Source: Lachnospiraceae bacterium AB2028
Lineage (GTDB): Bacteria > Bacillota > Clostridia > Lachnospirales > Lachnospiraceae
Length of the DNA: 64,000 nt
Assembly: GCA_000621425.1 (NCBI GenBank)
Contig: JHYJ01000003.1
Span: 222,913 to 286,912, forward strand
Direction: 5' to 3'
Within the stretch, counting starts at the first letter, position 1; each line of letters opens with the position of its first letter. Of this stretch, positions 53,084-63,239 are shown in pieces. The notes under the pieces were generated by a model. That model was not told where the DNA came from, did not search any database, and saw nothing but the letters and a program-made list of their open reading frames with translations. Position numbers and translations under genes: made by a program.

Positions 53084-53617
53084 TTACTGTATATAAACAA
53101 ACTTCGTCCGCCGCAGGGCTGAAACTATCCGTACCACTGACGAATAAGCCAGTCCTACACAGTATATTATAACCGCTGTCTCCATATCCCCGATGCAGAT
53201 AATACAGAGTATGGCTAAAGTCAGGTCTACCAAGCCGTGTGCCATCTTGAACTTCAGAAGCTTCATGCCCTGCTTTCTTGCTTCATATGCCCTGAGTATC
53301 TCCACAAATCCGGAGAAGGCATGAACGATTATCAGGTAGATCAGGATGTAATAATGAGGAACATCGGTAAGCGTAAAGGTGAGCAGGCCGAAGTCCAGCA
53401 GTATTATGCCCCTGTAAAGCAACGTCTTTCCATCCACCATATGCATTGCCATGGTGAAATAAAAGAAAATATTCTTAAGGCCCATCAGCATAAGATAGAT
53501 CGAAAGCAGGATAGTGATCATCAGATACCCTATCTGCGGTTCCGACGCCATGAGCAGTGCTGCCATTATCGTTATGAGTCCCTTGACTATTTCCCGGAAT
53601 CTTTTGAATTTTGTCAT
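53084..53617 (-). CDS. DUF308/HdeD-like membrane protein
   Basis: A 177-residue protein with about five hydrophobic helices and short loops; it starts with the basic MTKFKRFREIVKGLITIMAA and ends RRTKFVYIQ. Helix pairing and the LYRGIILLDFGLLTF segment match the DUF308 (HdeD-like) group. The role is unknown, with acid or envelope stress often suggested for HdeD. It overlaps the upstream DUF6765-type gene by four bases (ATGA, 53614-53617). Confidence 0.65.
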   Translation of the reverse strand: MTKFKRFREIVKGLITIMAALLMASEPQIGYLMITILLSIYLMLMGLKNIFFYFTMAMHMVDGKTLLYRGIILLDFGLLTFTLTDVPHYYILIYLIIVHAFSGFVEILRAYEARKQGMKLLKFKMAHGLVDLTLAILCIICIGDMETAVIIYCVGLAYSSVVRIVSALRRTKFVYIQ

Positions 53618-54957
53618 TTCTTCCTTTTAATAAAATCCGTATCCAGCTGTATGAAACCTGCAAGCATGTTGCCCGACTTGAAGATTTCACTGCAGACCAT
53701 GCCTTTATGGGCAATGGCCGCATTCACAAACTGCCCTATAAATGTGGCATCTTTTTCTTTAGAGCCTTTGTACTCATCCTGATATTTGGCAAGTTCAAAG
53801 TCCTCGATCTCACAGCCGGACAGCTCTTCACCGAAAGCCTTCCAGTCCTCTGATGCGATAAGCTGTCTCTTTGTGATTATCCCTTTTATTCTATCTTCGT
53901 ATTCAGAGACTGCATCCCTATCGTATATGCCTGTCTCAAATTCCGGATTAACGCCCTTGATACACTTCAGCGCATATATCATCTGGCAGTATGCATTCAT
54001 ATAATCCGTAGGATTATCCTTTTCTATCATCTGGTACTCGTTCCATGCCGGAAGGTACTTGTATCTTGCAAAAGAATAGTCCGGAAGGTGCCCTGCCCTG
54101 CCGTGGCCAAGATTCATTACTGTATTTTCCGATGCCTGATAGACACTGTTTGTATAAAGGCTCTTATCAAGGTCATCTGCCGTCACGGGATTGTGCCGGA
54201 ATTTTATCCTTCTCTCCACCATTTCCCCGACATGCTTTATTTCATATTCCTTTGATTCCTTTACTTCTTCAGCAAGTTTCGTCCTGATGCTTTCCGGAAG
54301 CATAGTCTCCTCCGCAAGCTTTTCCTTAATGCTGTCAGCTATGGGCAGCCCCTCAGTGATGTCCGATTCTATCAGGTCATTTTCCAGGGTCTCCCTGATC
54401 TGGTCAATGCTCGTTGCCTTGGTAATCCGTTTCTTTTCCTTTACCTCTTCCTTGACCAGTTCAGCCGGGATTATTTCGTAAAACTCATCATAGGTATTAT
54501 TGATAACAAGGGACGGCGTGCCTGCGAAATAGGTGTGTGCCCAAGTATCGGCAAGTACATGCATTGCAATCCCCGCCGCCTGCAGCGATCCCCCCTTTGC
54601 AAGGTCAACGGTCTTTTTTACCAGGTCGCCATTGGGCCCACAGATCAGACGGTACTTGTCATTATAAAGCTTGGTCCGCCATTTCTTTTTGTTGCGGAGG
54701 TCCCGCGGAAGGAAATGGAACGATGCCCATATCCTGGTGATCTCCTGCAGGCCTATGATGTCCATCCTGGTATCCATCATCTCAAGCTGCAGCTGGGTAG
54801 TGGCCGCCTTGACCGGAGCCTTTATGCCTGCCAGGAATGTCCTGGAACAGAGATCCACAAATTGGGCACTATAGGCAATGTCCAGGCTCTCTTCATGTGA
54901 ATAGCCTGCCAGGAAAGCGGCCGAATATGTTGCGTAATAGTGAAAATCTTCCTGCAT
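53614..54957 (-). CDS. DUF6765-family protein
   Basis: A 447-residue soluble protein: the start MQEDFHYYATYSAAFLAGYS and AQFVDLCSRTF match DUF6765 proteins, and MHVLADTWAHTYFAGTPSLV resembles the His-rich core of bacterial zinc-dependent phospholipase C-like domains, which suggests a metal site. Residues about 190-280 are a charged, helical insert. Function unknown. It heads a run of closely spaced genes, with a three-base gap after the upstream membrane-protein gene (54961-55455). Confidence 0.65.
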   Translation of the reverse strand: MQEDFHYYATYSAAFLAGYSHEESLDIAYSAQFVDLCSRTFLAGIKAPVKAATTQLQLEMMDTRMDIIGLQEITRIWASFHFLPRDLRNKKKWRTKLYNDKYRLICGPNGDLVKKTVDLAKGGSLQAAGIAMHVLADTWAHTYFAGTPSLVINNTYDEFYEIIPAELVKEEVKEKKRITKATSIDQIRETLENDLIESDITEGLPIADSIKEKLAEETMLPESIRTKLAEEVKESKEYEIKHVGEMVERRIKFRHNPVTADDLDKSLYTNSVYQASENTVMNLGHGRAGHLPDYSFARYKYLPAWNEYQMIEKDNPTDYMNAYCQMIYALKCIKGVNPEFETGIYDRDAVSEYEDRIKGIITKRQLIASEDWKAFGEELSGCEIEDFELAKYQDEYKGSKEKDATFIGQFVNAAIAHKGMVCSEIFKSGNMLAGFIQLDTDFIKRKK

Positions 54958-54960
54958 ACG

Positions 54961-55455
54961 CTACCCCTTACGCTTTCTTTGCTTTCTGGTCAGCCATGCT
55001 ACCCTGATGGAAGAATATATCATGTCAAACAGCAGGAATACCATCGTAACATCTATCAGAAACGATGCAAGGAATGTATCTTCAACAGCCCTTACGAAAT
55101 AAGACGGAAGTCCCAAAATAGTAAAAAACAGGGATATTGCCGCTACTATAAGGAAAATGATATTCCTTGTTTTTCCCTTGCTGAATCTTATTGCATTTAT
55201 GCCTACAAAAAAATGTATCAGCAGCACCGGTACGCCGATTATGATAAATAGTATGATATAGGTTATGAGCATGCCGATGTGTCCCAGCTCTTCAAGATCC
55301 TCAGGTGAAAACACATACTCAATGAAATCGCTCCGCATAGTGAACATCATAAAAATACGGAGAACGATCCATATACCGAAAAAAATATAGTACCGTCCGC
55401 TGATCTTTATGTTTGCCCTGTATTTTCTTATGCGTGCATCTCTGTCACTGTCCAC
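54961..55455 (-). CDS. Four-helix membrane protein (164 aa)
   Basis: Four hydrophobic helices (about residues 21-43, 60-84, 95-118 and 125-150) between basic ends (MDSDRDARIRKYRANIK; RKQRKRKG). No family recognised. It precedes the DUF6765-type gene by three bases and appears to be the first gene of the operon, facing the amrS-like gene across 178 bases of promoter DNA. Confidence 0.6.
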   Translation of the reverse strand: MDSDRDARIRKYRANIKISGRYYIFFGIWIVLRIFMMFTMRSDFIEYVFSPEDLEELGHIGMLITYIILFIIIGVPVLLIHFFVGINAIRFSKGKTRNIIFLIVAAISLFFTILGLPSYFVRAVEDTFLASFLIDVTMVFLLFDMIYSSIRVAWLTRKQRKRKG

Positions 55456-55633
55456 TTCTGGCAGGGATCCTTTCCGGTTTCAGAACTGCTTATTACCTGT
55501 TAATTATAATGATTTCAGGGGGTAAATTCAAACTCTTTGGACTTTGGAAGCTTCTGGCATATAATATGGTTATAGCCAAATTTTTCATACACAGTTCCTG
55601 AAAACAGATCAGGGAACCGCATATTAATATCCT

Positions 55634-56485
55634 ATGACTGATGAATCCTTAAACAAATCAACAATTACCTGCGATGTGTGTCCGCATCACTGCCAGATAC
55701 CGGCAGGTGGATACGGCAGGTGCCGTGCCCGTCTTAATGACGGCGAGAAAATAATCTGCGCAAATTATGGAAAACTTACCTCCATAGCCCTCGACCCCAT
55801 AGAGAAAAAGCCTCTGGCCTGCTTCCATCCAGGCAGCAAGGTGCTGTCAGTAGGGAGCTATGGTTGCAATCTCTCCTGTCCCTTCTGCCAGAATTATGAG
55901 ATTGCCGCAGCGAAGGAATCAGACTTCCACAGGCTCTACGAAATAAGCCCCGAAAAACTCTGCGCCCTTGCAGTACAGGAAAAACCTTCGGGAAATATCG
56001 GCGTAGCCTATACCTATAATGAAGCTTTAGTCGGATACGAATATGTCCGCGACTGCGCGATGCTCGTACATGCAGCCGGAATGAAGAATGTGCTGGTTAC
56101 AAACGGCACGGCTGAAATGCATGTACTTGAAGAAATCCTTCCATATATAGACGCTATGAATATAGACCTGAAGGGATTCAGTGATGATATCTATAAAAAG
56201 CTTGGGGGTGACTTTGAAACAGTCAGGAATTTCATAAAGCGGTCTGCCAAAGACTGCCATGTGGAGCTGACCACACTGATCGTTCCCGGCCTTAATGACT
56301 CTCCGGAAGATATGAAAAAAGAAGCAGAGTGGATAGCAGGCATTGATCCCGCCATCCCTCTGCATATTACCAGGTATTTTCCCCGCTATAAAATGAATGA
56401 ACGGGCAACAGACATAGCTGTCATGGAATCACTTAAAACCGCGGCCGAAGAAAACCTCAAGAGAGTGTTCTTAGGAAATGTATGA
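55634..56485 (+). CDS. amrS: AmrS-type radical SAM enzyme (AmmeMemoRadiSam family)
   Basis: A 283-residue radical SAM protein. The cluster motif is CNLSCPFC (Cys78, 82, 85), with a Cys-rich N-terminus (CDVCPHHCQIPAGGYGRC; Cys13, 16, 20, 30) and ALDPIEKKPLACFHPGS, a combination typical of the AmmeMemoRadiSam radical SAM subunit. GVAYTYNEALVGYEYVRD and IDAMNIDLKGF follow the pyruvate formate-lyase activase pattern. The usual Memo and AMMECR1 partners are not adjacent. The start at 55634 gives the expected N-terminus. Its substrate is not established. Confidence 0.85.
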   Translation: MTDESLNKSTITCDVCPHHCQIPAGGYGRCRARLNDGEKIICANYGKLTSIALDPIEKKPLACFHPGSKVLSVGSYGCNLSCPFCQNYEIAAAKESDFHRLYEISPEKLCALAVQEKPSGNIGVAYTYNEALVGYEYVRDCAMLVHAAGMKNVLVTNGTAEMHVLEEILPYIDAMNIDLKGFSDDIYKKLGGDFETVRNFIKRSAKDCHVELTTLIVPGLNDSPEDMKKEAEWIAGIDPAIPLHITRYFPRYKMNERATDIAVMESLKTAAEENLKRVFLGNV

Positions 56486-56494
56486 TTTCTCCCT

Positions 56495-58462
56495 TCACGC
56501 TTCCGGCATGTGGTAGAAAGCAAAAGCACTGCCGCCCTTCTCCTTGCACTCATACATGACTGCATCTGCACAGGCATACATCTCTGAGAATTTCAGCTTA
56601 TCATTAACCATCACAGCACCCAGGCTTATGGTCACGGTGTGGCCCTTGATGGATTTCGGAGAAATACTTTCTACATTCTTAATAAAGCGGTTTATTACAT
56701 TTGCACCGACGGTTTCATCAGGCATACCGGGAGCAAAGATTACAAATTCGTCTCCGCCAAGCCTGATCAGTACATCAGATGACCTGAATGTATCTTTCAT
56801 TGCATTGGAAATACCGACAAGCACTTCGTCACCGGCATCATGCCCATAAGTGTCATTGATGATCTTGAATTTATTTGCATCAAGCAGGCAGAACATGCCT
56901 GTCTTTCCCTCTGCGATAAGCTTTTCTACCCTGAACTCGCCGCTCCGTCTGTTGCATATGCCGGTAAGGAAATCCGTCTCCGACTGGATCTTAAGATTCT
57001 CTTCCAGCTTTTTCTGCTCAGTGATGTCCATAAGGGAATATATGGAAACATAATCACCGTTTGACAGGGTCACGCTCTTGATACGGGTGAGGAGATAATG
57101 CTTTTCGCCATTATCATGTATGATACAGGACTCAAATTCCACTTCGTCAGAATCAGGAGAAACCTTGCTCAGCTGTTCGTCTATATGCTCAAGCTCTTCC
57201 TTTGTGAAAAGCTTTCTTATGCTCTCAATGGTGATGCCTTCTGTCTGGTCTTCAGGAATACCGTACAAAGCCTTTGCCTTCTGATTAATTAAAAGCAGCT
57301 CGCTGTTAACATTCCTGGACACCACCATTCCGGCAGTCTGTGCATCCAGCATCTCCTTGAAAATCTCATCCTGGTTTTCAAGGGTGTTGTGAAGTTTCAT
57401 GACAGCCCTGGATATGGTTCCGAATTCATCGTTGCGCTTAGTGAATTTTTCTATTCCGTGGCCGCGGCTGTAATCAGCTATTTCCAGGCGGACGATCTGA
57501 TTGTTGATCTTTTCTATGGGTGCCATCATGCCGGTGATCACATACCTAAGAATAAATATCAGCAGTATCGTTACCAGTACAAATATAAGCATTACCATGT
57601 TGCGGACTCTTTCCACAAGCTTGTACACTTCCGACTCAGGCTCCGACACTATGAATATCCAGTCATAATCAGGCATATAATATATGGACATAACCTGGCC
57701 GTCCTGGGTGTGGGCTCCATGCTGTTCTTTGGGATCGGCCTTTATCCTTGCAACCTCGTTCCAAAGATCTGCATCCGTGCATTCGGTTCCCACCAGCTCA
57801 GGCCTTAAAGCATCGTAAATATACATCTGATTCGCACAGTTGATTATGGCATAGCCGTACTTGGTCTCTTCATCAACATCCAGCTGTATGCCTATTGCCT
57901 CCGGATAGAATGCCGCTCCGGCGAAACCAACCATTTCGCCTTCATCATTAATAACAGGCGCATAAACCGGCATAACCATCTTCTGGGTAACAGGTGCAAG
58001 CACTATGCCGGTGCAGAATGAATCCCGATGCGCACGGACCTGTTCTTCCAGTTCCTTTGCCGCATCACCTTCACGGAATGTCTTATCCATGGAATCGGGA
58101 TTGATATGTGCAAGAACATAGGTATCCCAGTCAGCAATATAAAGACCTTCAATAGTATCATAGCCTTCTGCATACCTGAGGGTATAGTCCCTGGCCGCCT
58201 TGATACATTCAGGATCATCGGGATGCATCAGCGCATTTATTGCCTCCGGGGATCTGGCATATCCATTAAGAAAATCACAGCGCCCTTCTATATAGTTTTC
58301 CGCAAGATCCGCACGGTGATGTGCTATGATACCCATGTCGGAGATAACCCTCTCCTCAAGGATATTGGAAAGCCAGATATTAAGGAACATAAACATGATG
58401 ACCATGGCAACTATTTCAGCCAGGATAACAAGCAGAGTGATTTTTTCTCCGATGCGCTTCAT
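56495..58462 (-). CDS. Membrane diguanylate cyclase with Cache, HAMP-like and PAS domains
   Basis: A 655-residue signalling protein. It has a helix near residue 15, an extracellular dCache-type sensor (about 40-275; VLAPVTQKMVMPVYAPVIND), a second helix (about 285-310), a HAMP-like linker (IEKINNQIVRLEIADYSRG), a PAS domain (about 365-480) and a GGDEF domain (about 490-655; FLTGICNRRSGEF, FKIINDTYGHDAGD, IRLGGDEFVIFA). GGDEF is intact, so it probably makes cyclic di-GMP. The extracellular part may sense an amino acid or organic acid. GGAAGGAGCGTTGCATT precedes the ATG. Confidence 0.92.
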   Translation of the reverse strand: MKRIGEKITLLVILAEIVAMVIMFMFLNIWLSNILEERVISDMGIIAHHRADLAENYIEGRCDFLNGYARSPEAINALMHPDDPECIKAARDYTLRYAEGYDTIEGLYIADWDTYVLAHINPDSMDKTFREGDAAKELEEQVRAHRDSFCTGIVLAPVTQKMVMPVYAPVINDEGEMVGFAGAAFYPEAIGIQLDVDEETKYGYAIINCANQMYIYDALRPELVGTECTDADLWNEVARIKADPKEQHGAHTQDGQVMSIYYMPDYDWIFIVSEPESEVYKLVERVRNMVMLIFVLVTILLIFILRYVITGMMAPIEKINNQIVRLEIADYSRGHGIEKFTKRNDEFGTISRAVMKLHNTLENQDEIFKEMLDAQTAGMVVSRNVNSELLLINQKAKALYGIPEDQTEGITIESIRKLFTKEELEHIDEQLSKVSPDSDEVEFESCIIHDNGEKHYLLTRIKSVTLSNGDYVSIYSLMDITEQKKLEENLKIQSETDFLTGICNRRSGEFRVEKLIAEGKTGMFCLLDANKFKIINDTYGHDAGDEVLVGISNAMKDTFRSSDVLIRLGGDEFVIFAPGMPDETVGANVINRFIKNVESISPKSIKGHTVTISLGAVMVNDKLKFSEMYACADAVMYECKEKGGSAFAFYHMPEA

Positions 58463-58511
58463 AATGCAACGCTCCTTCCGAAATATGTAGATACTGCAGC
58501 AATTTTAGTGT

Positions 58512-58541
58512 ATTATAGCATAATTGTTCGTACTTCAATTT
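58512..58541 (-). promoter_or_regulatory. Promoter of the diguanylate cyclase gene
   Basis: A perfect -10 box TATAAT (58517-58512) follows TTGAAG (58538-58533) with a 15-base spacer, or AAATTG (58541-58536) with 18. It lies about 50 bases before the start codon. Confidence 0.5.
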
Positions 58542-58736
58542 GATCAAAGCAAAATTTTGTATATTATTTTGTCTGCGATTTCCTGCCGGTTTTGCTTTTT
58601 TACAATTTTCCGTCAAAATGGGATAAATAAATACCTATTGGCGCATTTCAGGTATGCTATCATTTAATTCTGAAAAACTGCCGAAATTAAAAAGGCGATT
58701 TAATGACCTGTACCATAATGGATGATACTATAAATA

Positions 58737-58752
58737 CGCAAGCCTGCTTGCG
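58737..58752 (+). promoter_or_regulatory. Hairpin in the 5' leader of the helicase operon
   Basis: CGCAAGC (58737-58743) and GCTTGCG (58746-58752) form a tight stem only eight bases before the AGGAGG ribosome binding site. An AT-rich TATAAAT (58730-58736) is the likely -10 box. The rest of the 58463-58771 gap shows no gene. Confidence 0.45.
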
Positions 58753-58771
58753 ATAGGGACAGGAGGTAAAA

Positions 58772-61700
58772 ATGAACCAAACAGAAAAGGAAAAGCTTGA
58801 AAATAGCCATATCCAGGAAGTAACCAGCATGGACCTTCCCCTGGACTGGGAGAATATCTTCGATACAGATGAGCGTGCCATTGGTGTCCACATGGACAGC
58901 ATTCCCGATGCACTCGTAAAATGCATTACTACGCTTGGCTGCGTGGACATTGAGTATATTGCATCCATTACCGGCGAGGAATACAAGACTGTCATCAACA
59001 CACTCAAGGGCTCCATATTCCAGAATCCCGACACCTGGGGGGAGTGTTTTTTCAAAGGCTGGGAGACAGCGGAGGAATACCTTTCCGGCAATCTCAGACG
59101 TAAGCTGGAAACAGCAATAAATGCAAACAAAGAATACAAAGGCTTTTTTAATGACAACATACTTGCTATAAAAAAAGTCCTGCCGCCTCTGGTAGCCTCC
59201 AAGGACATATACGTTACCCTTGGATCACCCTGGGTGCCAACGGATGTGATCGATGATTTTATTGTTTACCTACTCGGTCATCAGACACGTTACAACTGCC
59301 ATGACCAGAAATACCTAAGGTTTTTGCTCAGTGTAACTTACGACGAGATGACGGGAATGTGGGTCATTCCCTACAAAGACAGGTATTACAATAATGCAAA
59401 GGCCTGGGCTACATACGGTACAAAAGAACTCCCCGCCTTGGAAATCATTGAGCGGACTCTGAATATGAAGACGGTTTCCATTACAAAGGAAGTCAATGAC
59501 CCCGGTTCAAAAACCGGCAAAAAGCGCGTCTTAGATAAGGAAGAAACCCTGATTGCTTTAGAAAAACAGAAACTCATAGTCAAAGAGTTCCATGACTGGG
59601 TGTGGACGGACAAGCTCAGAAAGATGCGGCTTGAAAAAATATTTGAAAACAAGTTCAGCTGTGTAAGACGCAGGCTTTTTAACGGAGCTTTTCTTACTTT
59701 TCCTAATATGTCCCCGAATATAGAACTCCTTCCATACCAGAAGGATGCGGTGGCAAGGATAATCTTCACCCCCAATACCCTGCTGGCCCATGACGTAGGT
59801 GCCGGAAAGACCTATGTAATGATAGCTGCCGGACAGGAACTTAAGAGAATGGGCCTTTCCAGCAAAAACCTTTACGTTGTCCCCAACAACATCGTGGGAC
59901 AGTGGATGGAAATCTTTGCCCTGATGTATCCGAATGCTAAAGTTCTCTGCGTTGACCCCTCTTCCTTTAAGCCGGAGAAAAGGGATGCGGTCCTTCAGGA
60001 CATAAGAGACAATGACTACGACGGCATAATAATGGCATACAGCTGTTTTGAGCAGATTCCCCTGTCCCAGGAGTACTATGCCAACGAGCTGAGGGAAAAA
60101 ATAAACACACTAAAAACTACGATTGCCAATAAATCCAAAACCGCAGCAGAACGCCGGCATAACTACAAGACAATAAACAGATTAAAATCTGATCTGAAAA
60201 AAACAGAAAACGAGCTGGGCAAACTGGCCGTTACTCCGGAAAACAAAAAGGTAAAAATCTTTTTTGACGAACTTGGTATAACCAGGCTGTTCGTAGATGA
60301 AGCACACAATTTTAAAAACGTTCCCATAAAGACTAACGTGAGCAAGGTCCTGGGAATAAACCGCAGCGGCTCCCAAAAATGTGAAGAGATGCTGGATAAA
60401 GTCCGCATGGTCCAGAGAAACAATAACGGCAAGGGCGTGGTCTTTGCCACAGGAACACCCATCACGAATTCCGTTACGGATGTTTTTGTGCTGCAGCAGT
60501 ATCTCCAAAGCGGTGAGCTTGCACTCCTTGATCTCGATAAGTTCGACAACTGGCTGGGCATGTTTGCCGAGAGAACTACTGAATTTGAAGTCCATGTAGA
60601 TACAAACTCCTACAGGCTGGCCACCAGATTTTCAAAATTCCATAACCTTCCGGAGCTTACAAGCCTGCTGGCAAATATCGCGGATTTCCACAGCATGGAA
60701 GGCATGTCGGACATACCTGAATTAAACGGCTACTCTGATACCCTTATAAATAAAACCCCTGAGCTTGACGATTACCTGAAGTCAATTACTGCAAGGGCAG
60801 ACGCCATAAGGAACGGCGTAGTCGGCAGGGATGTCGACAATATGCTGATGCTCACAACTGACGGCCGCAAGGCTGCCCTGGACCTCCGGCTTGTGGATGA
60901 AAAAGCCACTTTCTCTTTACAGTCAAAAGTGGCAAAATGTTCTGAGAACGTAGCTGACATTTATTTTAAAACCATGTCAGACAAAAGCAGCCAGCTAATA
61001 TTCTGCGATACTTCAACGCCTAAGGAAGGTTTCAACATATACGATGAACTGAAGCGCCTGCTGGTTCTTAAAAATGTGCCGGCAGAAACCATCGCCTTCA
61101 TACACGATGCCACCACCGAAGCAAAAAGGACTTCCCTATTTAAGAAGGTATGCAAAGGCGACATACGGATACTGATTGGCTCCACATTTAAGCTTGGACT
61201 CGGCGTGAACGTACAAGAGCGGCTGATAGCCCTGCACCATATCGACATCCCCTGGCGTCCTGCAGACATGACACAGAGAGAAGGCAGAATCCTGAGACAG
61301 GGAAATCGGAACAAGCAGGTATTTATCTACCGCTACATAACAGAAGGCAGCTTTGACGCCTATTCCTGGCAGCTGCTTGAGACAAAACAGCGCTTTATCT
61401 CTTCCCTTCTTTCAGGCTCCTTAACTGAACGAAGCGGATCTGACGTAGAAGATACCGTCCTTTCCTATGCGGAAGTAAAAGCCCTCGCCGTGGGAAATCC
61501 CAAGGTAAAAGAGCGTGTTGAAGCCGCAAACGAACTGGCAAGGTTCAAGGGACTCCAGCAAAAGCTAGTGGAATCAAGGCTTACCATGGAGAAGGACCTG
61601 CTGGAATTCCCCGGACAGATACGAAAACAGCAGGAACTCATAGAAAACTGCGAACAAGACATCATTTTCTACGAGGAATGGAAAGCAGTCCATCCTACCG

Positions 61701-62131
61701 CTGACATCGAACAGGAACGGACAGCCGAAAGAAACCGTCGTGAAGAATTAGGCAAACAGCTGCTTGAAGCAGTGCAGGAAAACGAGCTTGCCCTGAAGGA
61801 AAGCTTTTTATTCAGCTACCAGGGATTTGATGTGATCCTCCCTGCTAACATGAAGAAGGAAAAGCCATATATATGGCTTAAGAAAAACGGCCAATATCCA
61901 GTTGAACTGGGTGACTCTGCTTTAGGAGCAATGACCAGGATAAACAACTGTCTCGAAAGTTTGGAAAAAACCAGAGAAAAGTATATAGCCAAACTTGATG
62001 ATCTGTACAAACACCAACAGAGCATAAAGGACGAACTGGCAAAGGACGAAAGCTACGCCGACACTATAGAAATGTTTGAAATGAAAGTCGCTGAGTTAGA
62101 TGAATTACTGGGGGTAAATGAAGATGAATGA
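58772..62131 (+). CDS. SNF2-type DEAD/DEAH helicase (no methylase domain)
   Basis: A 1119-residue protein with an SNF2-like motor in the middle (about 320-900): Walker A LLAHDVGAGKTYV, LYVVPNNIVGQWMEIF, DEAH box TRLFVDEAHNFKNV, VVFATGTPITNSVTD, and helicase C-half LGVNVQERLIALHHIDIPWR with REGRILRQGN. The first 300 residues are unassigned, and the end (about 930-1119) is helical with coiled-coil character. In mobile-element helicases this motor often joins an N-terminal adenine methylase; here none is present. AGGAGGTAAAA precedes the ATG. It overlaps the MoxR-like gene by 14 bases. Confidence 0.85.
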   Translation: MNQTEKEKLENSHIQEVTSMDLPLDWENIFDTDERAIGVHMDSIPDALVKCITTLGCVDIEYIASITGEEYKTVINTLKGSIFQNPDTWGECFFKGWETAEEYLSGNLRRKLETAINANKEYKGFFNDNILAIKKVLPPLVASKDIYVTLGSPWVPTDVIDDFIVYLLGHQTRYNCHDQKYLRFLLSVTYDEMTGMWVIPYKDRYYNNAKAWATYGTKELPALEIIERTLNMKTVSITKEVNDPGSKTGKKRVLDKEETLIALEKQKLIVKEFHDWVWTDKLRKMRLEKIFENKFSCVRRRLFNGAFLTFPNMSPNIELLPYQKDAVARIIFTPNTLLAHDVGAGKTYVMIAAGQELKRMGLSSKNLYVVPNNIVGQWMEIFALMYPNAKVLCVDPSSFKPEKRDAVLQDIRDNDYDGIIMAYSCFEQIPLSQEYYANELREKINTLKTTIANKSKTAAERRHNYKTINRLKSDLKKTENELGKLAVTPENKKVKIFFDELGITRLFVDEAHNFKNVPIKTNVSKVLGINRSGSQKCEEMLDKVRMVQRNNNGKGVVFATGTPITNSVTDVFVLQQYLQSGELALLDLDKFDNWLGMFAERTTEFEVHVDTNSYRLATRFSKFHNLPELTSLLANIADFHSMEGMSDIPELNGYSDTLINKTPELDDYLKSITARADAIRNGVVGRDVDNMLMLTTDGRKAALDLRLVDEKATFSLQSKVAKCSENVADIYFKTMSDKSSQLIFCDTSTPKEGFNIYDELKRLLVLKNVPAETIAFIHDATTEAKRTSLFKKVCKGDIRILIGSTFKLGLGVNVQERLIALHHIDIPWRPADMTQREGRILRQGNRNKQVFIYRYITEGSFDAYSWQLLETKQRFISSLLSGSLTERSGSDVEDTVLSYAEVKALAVGNPKVKERVEAANELARFKGLQQKLVESRLTMEKDLLEFPGQIRKQQELIENCEQDIIFYEEWKAVHPTADIEQERTAERNRREELGKQLLEAVQENELALKESFLFSYQGFDVILPANMKKEKPYIWLKKNGQYPVELGDSALGAMTRINNCLESLEKTREKYIAKLDDLYKHQQSIKDELAKDESYADTIEMFEMKVAELDELLGVNEDE

Positions 62132-63239
62132 AAATGCCACAACAAACATGCCTTCAATGACTGTGAGCAAAACTGTCGAAATGCTGGGACAGGCTTACAG
62201 CAAAGTAATCAATAACAAGGAGCCGGTAAAGACGGTTCCTTCGGTCATGCTCTGGGGTCCCCCCGGCGTAGGAAAATCACAGGGTGTACGTCAGCTTGCA
62301 TCCTACATAGAAAGTGAAACCGGGAAGAAAGTAAGCGTCACGGATGTCAGGCTGCTTTTATTCAATCCCATAGACCTCCGGGGAATCCCCACCGCAAATG
62401 AGGACAAAACCCTGGCGGTTTGGCTTAAGCCCAAGATCTTCCAGATGGATGAATCCGATGATAGGGTAAACATCCTGTTCCTGGATGAGATCTCTGCTGC
62501 CCCGCAGTCCGTACAGGCTGCCGCATACCAGATAACCCTTGATCGCGTCATCGGTGAACACAGGCTTCCGGAAAACTGCATAGTCATCGCCGCGGGCAAC
62601 AGGACAGTAGACAAGTCCGTAGCATACAAGATGCCCAAGGCTCTTGCAAACCGCCTGCTCCATATCGAGATCCGCGACGACTTCGACTCCTGGAAGGAAT
62701 GGGCAATAGAAAAAGGAATAAATGACAAGGTCATAGGTTTCCTGAATTTCAGGCGGGATTACCTTATGGGATGCGATCCCAAAAATGATGACGTTGCCTT
62801 CCCTACTCCCCGTACCTGGGAAATGACCAGTAATCTGCTTAACTCGGTAGATGATGACATTGAAAAAATGTATCCTCTTATTTCCGGACTCGTAGGCATA
62901 GGAGCTGCCATAGAATTCAGGACATGGGCAAAGGTTTACAAGGACCTTCCCGATGTAAAGGACATATTTGACGGAAAAACTCCCCCCTACCCCAAGAATC
63001 CTGATGCCCTGTACGCACTGACATCTTCTATGGTCAAATACGCGAGAGACCATAAGGATAAGCTGGACAAAATCGGCAATTCCATTAAGTACGCAGAAAA
63101 GATGCCGCCTGATTTCAGCGTGATGCTTATGAAAGACTATATGTACATAGAGAAGGATTTTAAGAACAAACTGATGAAGATCCCCGAATTTGCACGCTGG
63201 ATGCAGACGAAAGGAAGCCTCCTGAATGGTTCTGTCTGA
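62118..63239 (+). CDS. MoxR-type AAA+ ATPase
   Basis: A 373-residue AAA+ protein: Walker A LWGPPGVGKSQGVRQLA, Walker B VNILFLDEISAAP, sensor-1 CIVIAAGNRTVDKS and an arginine-finger region ALANRLLHIEIRDDF. MoxR ATPases act as chaperones that fit or remove subunits and metals from VWA-domain partners. The gene directly downstream encodes the predicted partner, overlapping by 14 bases. Its start at 62118 follows a GGGGGTAAATGAAG ribosome binding site inside the helicase gene. Confidence 0.88.
   Translation: MKMNENATTNMPSMTVSKTVEMLGQAYSKVINNKEPVKTVPSVMLWGPPGVGKSQGVRQLASYIESETGKKVSVTDVRLLLFNPIDLRGIPTANEDKTLAVWLKPKIFQMDESDDRVNILFLDEISAAPQSVQAAAYQITLDRVIGEHRLPENCIVIAAGNRTVDKSVAYKMPKALANRLLHIEIRDDFDSWKEWAIEKGINDKVIGFLNFRRDYLMGCDPKNDDVAFPTPRTWEMTSNLLNSVDDDIEKMYPLISGLVGIGAAIEFRTWAKVYKDLPDVKDIFDGKTPPYPKNPDALYALTSSMVKYARDHKDKLDKIGNSIKYAEKMPPDFSVMLMKDYMYIEKDFKNKLMKIPEFARWMQTKGSLLNGSV

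Noticed and set aside
58772-62131. Type I/III restriction enzyme subunit
   Set aside because: The motor is SNF2-like with no nuclease, methylase or specificity domain visible, so a helicase-only call is safer.
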